A program made the position numbers and the translations under genes. Positions 36,480 to 42,545 of a DNA stretch of 42,545 nucleotides are shown piece by piece. The stretch's first letter is position 1. The number at the start of each line of letters is the position of its first letter. The stretch covers positions 1-42,545 of the forward strand of contig JAEUQC010000054.1 in assembly GCA_016789905.1 (NCBI GenBank), read 5' to 3'. The notes below the pieces were generated by a model that worked only from the letters and a program-made list of their open reading frames with translations, was not told where the DNA came from and did not search any database. Origin of the DNA: Bryobacterales bacterium (GTDB lineage: Bacteria; Acidobacteriota; Terriglobia; Bryobacterales; Bryobacteraceae).

Positions 36480-37493
36480 TCACAGCGACACGCGCACACA
36501 CCCCGGCCGCCGTTCCACCCGAAAAGGCGCCCGCACAAACCGGCCAATCACCTCCATGTTGGTCTCCGCGTGCCCGTTCAGTTGCACCGCCGTGAAGCCG
36601 CCCCTGCCCGCCAGCGCCAGCGGCAACAGCAGTTGGTCCGCCAGGTGCTCCCCCGCCGCCGCCGTGGATTCCAGATACGCCTTCGCCTCATGCACCGCGC
36701 GTTTGGCCACCGATTCCGCGCTCACTCCCACCTCGCCAAACGCCGTGAAAATCTCCGTCACCTCGGCCGATTCCACCTCAAGCATAAACGCATTCCCCGG
36801 CCCGTTCGATTCCCGCGTGCCTTTCATCACGCGCGCCTCCGCCGGCCACGCCAGCATCTCCAGCGCCTTGGCAATCTCCCGTTCGGCAATATGCGCCGGC
36901 AGGTTTGCAATCAGCCCAATCGCGCGCCGCCCGCTCACCTCCCCACGCTCACCCAGCTCCAGCGCCGCCAGCTTCCCCGCCGGCTGAATCGCCGCCGTGA
37001 ACCGCCCGCCCCCGGCCGGATAGAATCCGTAGCGCTCCAGCTTCACCTCCACCGCTGGCCCCATCCGGTTCACCAGCGGTAAGAACGTGCGCTCCAGAAA
37101 ATCGAACGGCGGCGCGGCCGGGTTGTGCGTGCCGCCTTCCAGCGTCAACGTGCTTGGCCCGCCCGCCAGCAGCAGCGCCGGCAGCACTGTCTGGAATACC
37201 AGCGTGGCGCTGCCCGCCGTGCCCACCGCGAAGCGGTAGTCGCCCGCGCGCACCGCGCCCGGAGTAAACGTCAGCCGCGTGGACCCAAGCGCCGCCCCCG
37301 TCACTTCCGCCCCGCAAATCTCCGCCGCCGCGTTCACCGCCGTCAGGTGCTGCCGCAGCAGCCCCGGCCGCGCCCGCCCGGCGCGAATGTTATCAATCTG
37401 GAACGTCTGCCCCGTCACCACCGCCAGGCTCAGCGAGGTGCGGAGCACTTGCCCTCCGCCCTCGCCCTGCGCGCCGTCTATGGTTACCAACAT
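36480..37493 (-). CDS. rtcA: RNA 3'-terminal phosphate cyclase
   Basis: 337 residues, the normal length for RtcA. The enzyme uses ATP to turn a 3'-phosphate at an RNA end into a 2',3'-cyclic phosphate through a covalent AMP-histidine intermediate. Seen: DGAQGEGGGQVLRT at the N-terminus, RPGLLRQHLTAV, TLTLEGGTHNPAAPP, ERYGFYPAGGG, and HLADQLLLPLALAG with the probable AMP-accepting His283. The ATG lies 4 bases after the rtcB stop, so it is the usual rtcBA pair. The product would feed cyclic-phosphate ends to RtcB. The identification is strong. Confidence 0.96.
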   Translation of the reverse strand: MLVTIDGAQGEGGGQVLRTSLSLAVVTGQTFQIDNIRAGRARPGLLRQHLTAVNAAAEICGAEVTGAALGSTRLTFTPGAVRAGDYRFAVGTAGSATLVFQTVLPALLLAGGPSTLTLEGGTHNPAAPPFDFLERTFLPLVNRMGPAVEVKLERYGFYPAGGGRFTAAIQPAGKLAALELGERGEVSGRRAIGLIANLPAHIAEREIAKALEMLAWPAEARVMKGTRESNGPGNAFMLEVESAEVTEIFTAFGEVGVSAESVAKRAVHEAKAYLESTAAAGEHLADQLLLPLALAGRGGFTAVQLNGHAETNMEVIGRFVRAPFRVERRPGCVRVSL

Positions 37494-37497
37494 CGCA

Positions 37498-38721
37498 TCA
37501 CCCCTTCACGCACACCACCTGGCGCAGCGTGTGGACAATCTCCACCAGGTCGGCCTGCGCCGCCATCACATCGTCAATCGACTTGTACGCCGCCGGCGTC
37601 TCGTCAATCACATCAGCGTCCTTCCGGCACTCCACGCCTTCGGTCATCCGCGCATGGTCGGCCACCGAAAACCGCCGCTTCGCCTCCCCGCGCGACATCG
37701 CCCGCCCCGCTCCGTGGCTGCAGCTATGGAAGCTCTCCGCGTTCCCCTTGCCGCGCACAATGTAGGACCGCGCGCCCATCGAACCGGGGATGATCCCCAT
37801 ATCGCCTTCCCGCGCGCGCACCGCGCCCTTCCGCGTCACCAGCACGTTTTCGCCGTAGTGGTTCTCCCGCGCCACGTAGTTGTGATGACAATTGATCGCC
37901 TTCACCTCCGCGCCGAACGCGGGCACTTCGCCGCACTGCCGCACCGCGCCCACTATCTGTTCCATCATCAGGTCCCGGTTCCGCCGCGCATAGTCCTGCG
38001 CCCACTCCACGGCTTCAAAGTAATCGCCGAAGTCGTCGGTGTTCTCAGGAAAATACGCCAGATCAATATCCGGCAGGTTGATGAAGAACTTGCGCATCTG
38101 GTTCCGCGCCCGCTCAATAAAGTACGTGCCCATGCGGTTGCCAACGCCCCGCGAACCGCTATGCAGCATGAACCACACGGCGTCGCTTTCGTCCAGGCAG
38201 ACTTCAATGAAGTGGTTGCCCGTGCCCAGCGTCCCCAAGTGGTTGGCGTGGTTGCCATGGTCCAGCTTCGGGTGCTTGGCCAGTATCTTGTCGTACCGCG
38301 GCTTCAACTCCTCGCTCCACACCGCCGCCGTGCGCTCCGGTATGTTGTGCCATGCGCCGCGGTCGCCCGCGCGCCCATTGTTCGTCCGCCCATGGGGCAC
38401 GGCGTTCTCAATCGCGCTGCGGATATTCTTCAGGTTCTCCGGCAGGTCACGCGCGTTGAGCGACGTCTGCACCGCCATCATTCCGCAGCCAATATCCACG
38501 CCCACCGCCGCCGGAATAATCGCGCCCCGCGTGGGAATCACGGAACCAATCGTCGCGCCGATGCCGTAATGCACATCGGGCATCGCCGCAATCCACTTGA
38601 ATATGAATGGAAGCTGCGCGGCGTTGGTCAACTGTTCGCGCGCCGCGTCTTCCAGCAGGACGCCTTGCGTCCAGGCTTTCACTAAACCGCCCTTCGGGGC
38701 ATGGATGATGTTATAGGTCAC
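37498..38721 (-). CDS. rtcB: RNA-splicing ligase RtcB
   Basis: 407 residues. RtcB joins 2',3'-cyclic- or 3'-phosphate RNA ends to 5'-OH ends using GTP and manganese. Metal and active-site residues are visible: D76 and C79 in GVDIGCGM, H170 in LGTGNHF, H187 in MLHSGSRG, the HH pair at 279-280 in NCHHNY, and H336 in SCSHGAGRAMS, corresponding to the guanylated histidine. It starts with GTG at 38721 preceded by AGGAG at a good distance. It lies 99 bases downstream of the Ro60 gene and 4 bases upstream of rtcA. The whole set is sigma-54 controlled by RtcR in related systems. Confidence 0.97.
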   Translation of the reverse strand: MTYNIIHAPKGGLVKAWTQGVLLEDAAREQLTNAAQLPFIFKWIAAMPDVHYGIGATIGSVIPTRGAIIPAAVGVDIGCGMMAVQTSLNARDLPENLKNIRSAIENAVPHGRTNNGRAGDRGAWHNIPERTAAVWSEELKPRYDKILAKHPKLDHGNHANHLGTLGTGNHFIEVCLDESDAVWFMLHSGSRGVGNRMGTYFIERARNQMRKFFINLPDIDLAYFPENTDDFGDYFEAVEWAQDYARRNRDLMMEQIVGAVRQCGEVPAFGAEVKAINCHHNYVARENHYGENVLVTRKGAVRAREGDMGIIPGSMGARSYIVRGKGNAESFHSCSHGAGRAMSRGEAKRRFSVADHARMTEGVECRKDADVIDETPAAYKSIDDVMAAQADLVEIVHTLRQVVCVKG

Positions 38722-38743
38722 GGGCTTATTCTCCTAGTATGGT

Positions 38744-38811
38744 GGGGCCGGCAAAAAGGTTGGAAGAGACGGGCCATTGGAAAGATGTAGTCTCATCCGG
38801 CATTCGGCCCC
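38744..38811 (-). ncRNA. Candidate structured RNA between Ro60 and rtcB (possible Y-like RNA)
   Basis: In the minus-strand transcript GGGGCCG (38811-38805) pairs perfectly with CGGCCCC (38750-38744), and inside it GAGAC (38794-38790) pairs with GTCTC (38770-38766). The nested stems enclose a 68-base element. In Salmonella the Y-like RNAs (Yrl) lie in exactly this position between rsr and rtcB, so a Y-like RNA is a reasonable hypothesis. I do not see the tRNA-like module of YrlA, and a leader structure of rtcB or an attenuator is equally possible. Confidence 0.35.
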
Positions 38812-38820
38812 GCATTGGTT

Positions 38821-40338
38821 TCACGCGGCGGCTTCAATCTGGGCAATCCAGTGATCGGGCTCCAGTTGGCCGCTTGCAAAGTTGGCGATCACCGCAAAGA
38901 CGCTGTCGGAGAAACCGCCAATGTTCAATACATCGGCGCGCTCCTCGGCCTGCGTCGTCTGGTTCGGTTGTATGTCCAGGCACACCAGCCGGGCCCGCGG
39001 GTTGCGTTCACGGAAGCGTTCCCACTCCTTCATCAGCTTCGTCTGCCGGCCGTTGGATGCGTCCGCCCAGCTTTCGTTGTCCGATACCAGGATCACCACA
39101 TCCGCCTCCGCGCGGCGCTTGTTCAGCCACGCCAGCGGAGCGCTGATGCTGGTTCCCCCGCCGCCAATGGCGGCCAGCTTTGCGGCATTGGTCATGATGC
39201 TGTCGCGCGGGTTCAGCTCCGTTTCCGTCACCGTCTGTTCAAACGGCAGCACCGTGGCCCGCGGGTTCTTCCGCAGCACGGCTGCCGCCACCAGCGCGGC
39301 GACATCCATGCACGTCACGGCCGTCGTCGCGCCCTGCCGGTAACCCGTCACCGGGCTCAGCATGGAGCCCGAAACATCCGGGCACACCACCACCGCGCCT
39401 TCCACCTGCGGCACATTGGCCACCGCCGTCTCCATCGCCTCCTGCAGCGCTTCCTTGATCGGGGCCGGCGCGTCCGCGTTCTGGTACGCGGCCAGCAGTT
39501 GGTAAGGAAACGCCCGCGCGTGGGCGATCTCGCGCGCGTCGCGAAGCCGGGCGGCCAGCAGTTCCACCAGCGCCGCGTCCGTAAAAACGCCGTGCCGGCC
39601 GAAGGTGTTCAGGTTCATTCTCGTGGCCTGCCACGATGCCCGGCGGGCAATCGTCTTCCAATCCTCCCGGCTCACCGCCAGCGCCCCGAGCAGCGGAATC
39701 GGAAGGTCCGGAACCTCCAGCGTTTCGCCCCGCTTGAACATCTCAAACTGCTTCACCAGCGCCGGCAACTCGTCGCCGCCGTCACGCCGTCCCAGCATGT
39801 AGCCGTAAAAGGCCTCCCGCGTCCGCGTGCCCGGCTTCGGGTGCGCCATCCGCAGCACGTCTCCCAGCGAGGGGTTCTGCCCCGCCGAGGCGCGGAACAG
39901 CGCCTCCTCCGTTCGGCTGGCAAGCCACTCGCTCACCAGCCGCTTGGGAGCACTTCCCAAGCTCTTGCGGCCAACCGCGCCGGAACGCAGTATCTGGACG
40001 TAGCTTCGCAACATGCCCAGCGTATCGATCACGCGGTGGAACACTTGCTCGTGCAGCTTCGCGTCCCGCCCGGCCAGCACCGCCGTCAGCAACGCCGGCG
40101 TGTCCTTCATGTGTGCCTGGCCACGCGTGTAAATGGCGGTCCTGGCAACGAAGGCCGGCGGTACGGCATTGGCAAGCGAAACGGTCTGCGCCAGTTGTTC
40201 CCCCGCCGAAGCGTAAAAGGTCTGGTGGAAGCAGCCCGTGGCCGCGTACTGCGCCAGGGCGTGCTTCGCTGTGAACTTGTAGGCCGGCGCGTTTTCGGCG
40301 TTGCGCGTTTTGTTGTGGAGGAGATTCTGGTTGGCCAT
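38821..40338 (-). CDS. rsr: Ro60/Rsr RNA-binding protein (TROVE plus von Willebrand A domain)
   Basis: 505 residues from the ATG at 40338 (MANQNLLHNK), which matches the N-terminus usual for bacterial members; an ATG at 40344 adds two residues. Residues about 15-300 form the TROVE ring of helical repeats (YKFTAKHALAQYAATGCFHQ, PAFVARTAIYTRGQAHMKD, RHGVFTDAALVELLAARL). Residues about 312-500 are a von Willebrand A domain with the metal-site motif DVSGS at 321-325, TSISAPLAW and VSDNESW. Ro60 binds Y RNAs and misfolded RNA ends and can guide exonuclease decay. It is the first gene of the RNA-repair operon and is preceded by a sigma-54 promoter. The predicted transcript start lies only a few bases before the ATG. 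Confidence 0.94.
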   Translation of the reverse strand: MANQNLLHNKTRNAENAPAYKFTAKHALAQYAATGCFHQTFYASAGEQLAQTVSLANAVPPAFVARTAIYTRGQAHMKDTPALLTAVLAGRDAKLHEQVFHRVIDTLGMLRSYVQILRSGAVGRKSLGSAPKRLVSEWLASRTEEALFRASAGQNPSLGDVLRMAHPKPGTRTREAFYGYMLGRRDGGDELPALVKQFEMFKRGETLEVPDLPIPLLGALAVSREDWKTIARRASWQATRMNLNTFGRHGVFTDAALVELLAARLRDAREIAHARAFPYQLLAAYQNADAPAPIKEALQEAMETAVANVPQVEGAVVVCPDVSGSMLSPVTGYRQGATTAVTCMDVAALVAAAVLRKNPRATVLPFEQTVTETELNPRDSIMTNAAKLAAIGGGGTSISAPLAWLNKRRAEADVVILVSDNESWADASNGRQTKLMKEWERFRERNPRARLVCLDIQPNQTTQAEERADVLNIGGFSDSVFAVIANFASGQLEPDHWIAQIEAAA

Positions 40339-40352
40339 GCGCATATAACTAA

Positions 40353-40369
40353 GGCACGCGGTGTGCCAA
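40353..40369 (-). promoter_or_regulatory. Sigma-54 (-24/-12) promoter of the Ro60-rtcB-rtcA operon
   Basis: On the minus strand TTGGCACACCGCGTGCC has the required GG (40367-40366) and GC (40355-40354) with 10 bases between, and TGGCAC exactly matches the -24 box. The -12 box GTGC differs from TTGC at one base. It lies between Ro60 and the divergent rtcR, whose product is a sigma-54 activator. About 75 bases remain up to the rtcR start for activator sites. Confidence 0.8.
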
Positions 40370-40444
40370 ACGGAAAGTGTTGATTCGATTGTGGTCCACG
40401 CTTCGCCCTCCCGCGTATTAGGATAAAAACGTATACTCACGGAT

Positions 40445-42019
40445 ATGAAAACGGTCGTCATCGGATTCCTGGGAACCGTGCTCGATATCGGCAAAACCGC
40501 CGACCGCTGGCGCGCCTGGCGCCCCACCGTCTCTATATGCCGCCAGCCAGACCTCATCATCCACCGCTTTGAACTCCTCCACTCGCACAAAGACAAAGCC
40601 CTCGCCGAACTCGTCCGCCGCGACATGTTGAGCGTCTCCCCGGAAACCGACGTGCGCCTGCGCATCCTTGAGTTCGACGACGCCTGGGACTTTGAGCAGG
40701 TCTACGAAACTCTCTTCGCCTTCACCCGCGCCTATCCCTTCGACGACCGCGAGGATTACCTCGTCCACATCACCACCGGCACCCACGTCGCCCAAATCTG
40801 CCTGTTTCTGCTGACCGAGGCGCGGTGGATTCCCGGCCGCCTGCTCCAGGCGTCCCCGGCGCGGGACCGCGCCGCGCCCGGCGATGTCAGGATCATCGAC
40901 CTCGATCTGTCGCGCTACGACGGCATCGCCTCGCGCTTCCGGCAGGAGGCGGCCGCTGGCGTGTCATTCCTCAAGGGCGGCATTGCCACCCGGAACGCGG
41001 CCTTCAACAAGCTCATGGACCGGATTGAGCACGTCGCGCTCGCCACGCGCGATCCCCTTCTGCTCATGGGTCCCACCGGCGCAGGCAAATCGCGGCTCGC
41101 GCGCCGCATCTACGAATTGAAAAAAGCGCGCCATGCCGTGAAGGGCGAATTCGTCGACGTGAACTGCGCCACGCTCCGCGGCGATGGCGCCATGGCGGCG
41201 CTCTTCGGTCATACCAAGGGCGCCTTCACCGGCGCCCTGCAGGCGCGCGCCGGCCTGCTGCGCGCGGCCGATAACGGCGTATTGTTCCTGGATGAAATCG
41301 GCGAACTCGGCCTCGACGAACAGGCCATGCTGTTGCGCGCGCTGGAAGAAAAGACCTTCCTGCCAATGGGCGCCGACACGCCCAGCCGCAGCGAGTTCCA
41401 ACTGTTGGCCGGCACGAACCGAGACCTGCTGGCGCGCGTGCGCGAGGGCCGCTTCCGGGAGGATCTGCTGGCCCGCATCAACCTTTGGACGTTCACGCTG
41501 CCCGGCCTGCGGGAGCGGCCGGAGGACGTGGAGCCCAATCTGCAGTTTGAACTGGAGCAGTTCGCCCGCCGGTCGGGCACGCAGGTGACGTTCAGCAAGG
41601 AAGCACGCAAGGAGTTCCTGGACTTCGCGCTCTCCCCCGATGCGGCGTGGCGCGGGAACTTCCGGGACCTGAACGGCGCCGTGGTGCGCATGGCCACGCT
41701 GGCAATGGGCGGCCGCATCTCGGTGGATCTGGTGCGGGAGGAAGTGGGGCGCCTGCGCGCCGCGTGGGAGCAGCCGGTGTCCTCCGTCCTCGCCGAATAC
41801 GTGGATGCCCCGGCGCTGGCCGTCATGGATCTGTTTGACCGCGCTCAACTGGAGCACGTGTTGACGGTGTGCCTGCGTTGCCGCTCCATGTCGGAAGCCG
41901 GCCGCGTGCTGTTCGGCGCCTCCATCGGCCGCAAGGCCTCCACCAACGATGCCGACCGGCTCCGCAAATACCTGGGCCGTTTCGGCATCGAGTGGGCGCG
42001 CCTGGCGTCGAAGCCGTGA
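40445..42019 (+). CDS. rtcR: Sigma-54-dependent activator RtcR of the RNA-repair operon
   Basis: 524 residues. The N-terminal ~180 residues are the RtcR regulatory domain with a CARF-like Rossmann fold (MKTVVIGFLGTVLD, YLVHITTGTHVAQIC), which senses an RNA-end ligand. The AAA+ domain has Walker A GPTGAGKS (209-216), the sigma-54 contact loop GAFTGA (259-264) and Walker B with FLDEIGELG (D283, E284). RINLWTFTLPGLRERPEDVE is the sensor region. The C-terminal part (LEHVLTVCLRCRSMSEAGRVLFG) is the DNA-binding helix-turn-helix. It is transcribed divergently from the Ro60 operon and should act on the -24/-12 element. The identification is firm. Confidence 0.96.
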   Translation: MKTVVIGFLGTVLDIGKTADRWRAWRPTVSICRQPDLIIHRFELLHSHKDKALAELVRRDMLSVSPETDVRLRILEFDDAWDFEQVYETLFAFTRAYPFDDREDYLVHITTGTHVAQICLFLLTEARWIPGRLLQASPARDRAAPGDVRIIDLDLSRYDGIASRFRQEAAAGVSFLKGGIATRNAAFNKLMDRIEHVALATRDPLLLMGPTGAGKSRLARRIYELKKARHAVKGEFVDVNCATLRGDGAMAALFGHTKGAFTGALQARAGLLRAADNGVLFLDEIGELGLDEQAMLLRALEEKTFLPMGADTPSRSEFQLLAGTNRDLLARVREGRFREDLLARINLWTFTLPGLRERPEDVEPNLQFELEQFARRSGTQVTFSKEARKEFLDFALSPDAAWRGNFRDLNGAVVRMATLAMGGRISVDLVREEVGRLRAAWEQPVSSVLAEYVDAPALAVMDLFDRAQLEHVLTVCLRCRSMSEAGRVLFGASIGRKASTNDADRLRKYLGRFGIEWARLASKP

Positions 42020-42028
42020 ACTCCCCGG

Positions 42029-42545
42029 CTATTGGTTCCAGGTGGCCACGGCACTCCAACCGCTATCCCGTCCGGCGTTCGTCAACACAATCTGCTGCAC
42101 ATTCTTATTCCCGGTGAAGGTGCTTTTGCGGCTCATCCCAATCCGCACGGTCAGGTCCGTTCCGGCGTCGGAAACAACGGCGGACGTGCTGCCGTGCAAC
42201 GTGCACTGGCTGTTCTCAATTGTGTTGGCGCTGCCCAACGAAAGCGGTCCCATCACCGCCGTCAGCGCGTCATTGAATAGGTAGAGCGCATTTGTCCCGC
42301 GGTCATAAAAGCCGTGGCATGAATTCGCGGTCACCACTGGCGCAACGCTCAGCACAAAGTAGACCCGGGATATGTTGAACGCACCCGACAATTCTCGTGC
42401 GGTAAGGCTAAACTGCTGCGGCGACCCAGTGGCGCTGGCTGGAGTGGATGGAAGGTTAAAGGGTGGCGACGGAGCCGTAACCAATGGACCCCATTGCGAG
42501 ATTTGAAACCATCCGCTGTCCCGGCTCGTTGCGTCCTGCGCAATG
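42029..42545 (-). CDS. Partial protein with repeated Solibacter-type domain (continues past window)
   Basis: The frame is open to the right edge and ends at a stop at 42029, so the N-terminus is missing. 171 residues are visible. The pattern RDSGWFQISQWG near the edge recurs as RDSGWSAVATWN near the C-terminus, about 160 residues later, so at least two copies of one repeat unit are present. Inside the unit are FYDRGTNALYLFNDALTAVMG, GSANTIENSQCTLHG and VRIGMSRKSTFTGNKNV, a beta-rich block that I have seen in large exported proteins of this phylum. It probably belongs to a surface protein. Convergent with rtcR. Confidence 0.7.
   Translation of the reverse strand, partial: IAQDATSRDSGWFQISQWGPLVTAPSPPFNLPSTPASATGSPQQFSLTARELSGAFNISRVYFVLSVAPVVTANSCHGFYDRGTNALYLFNDALTAVMGPLSLGSANTIENSQCTLHGSTSAVVSDAGTDLTVRIGMSRKSTFTGNKNVQQIVLTNAGRDSGWSAVATWNQ

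Noticed and set aside
35456..36547. Longer start of the CoA-transferase reaching into rtcA
   Set aside because: The extension has no family similarity and overlaps the well-supported rtcA end; TTG at 36454 fits the usual length.
42484..42484. TTG at 42484 as start of the right-edge gene
   Set aside because: The frame stays open to the window edge and repeats the domain pattern upstream, so the gene is truncated by the window.

Overview
The window looks like a chromosomal piece of an Acidobacteriota genome from the Bryobacterales/Solibacter group. The basis is the high G+C content, two very large TonB-dependent receptors with a carboxypeptidase-regulatory-like N-terminal domain, a CRTAC1/ASPIC-UnbV plus TPR pair, a protein ending in what looks like the Solibacter-type C-terminal domain (TIGR03437), and several twin-arginine or Sec-exported sugar-metabolism proteins. 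This lineage call is by recognition only; no search was run.

Layout. 1-776 is non-coding and repeat-rich. 777-2941 (minus) holds ogt, a TIM-barrel sugar isomerase and fdhD. 2955-7708 (plus) holds a beta-propeller protein, an exported gluzincin-type peptidase and a Gfo/Idh/MocA oxidoreductase. 7732-16717 (minus) is an unusual tightly packed operon: a DUF3467 protein, a 1618-residue protein with OmpA-like, peptidoglycan-binding-like and two metzincin zinc-protease modules, two tandem 286-residue paralogues, a 478-residue Ig-like/propeller-like protein and a small Ig-like protein. It sits just downstream of tRNA-Asp(GTC) and its terminator. 16935-21057 is ordinary accessory metabolism: an Ig-like lipoprotein, an aldo/keto reductase, a DUF1080 protein, PaiB and a PQQ-type propeller. 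21069-22945 (minus) is an AT-richer three-gene cassette with an HNH nuclease and two proteins I do not recognise. 23216-35272 is the outer-membrane uptake region: two TonB-dependent receptors, a GH-like/TIGR03437 protein, CRTAC1 and TPR proteins. 35252-42019 is an RNA-repair locus: rtcR on plus, and divergently Ro60 (TROVE/vWA), rtcB, rtcA and a CaiB/BaiF CoA-transferase on minus. A good sigma-54 promoter lies in front of Ro60. The window ends in a truncated repeat-domain protein.

How the parts work together. RtcR is a sigma-54 activator with GAFTGA and Walker motifs, and it should switch on Ro60-rtcB-rtcA from the -24/-12 element at 40353-40369. RtcB ligates broken RNA, RtcA cyclises 3'-phosphates, and Ro60 is expected to bind structured RNA. 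A 68-base dyad between Ro60 and rtcB is a candidate Y-like RNA. In the 7.7-16.7 kb operon, a leaderless-secretion, double-metzincin protein is followed by several beta-sandwich proteins that could be partners or inhibitors. This operon and the HNH cassette are the best candidates for undescribed systems.
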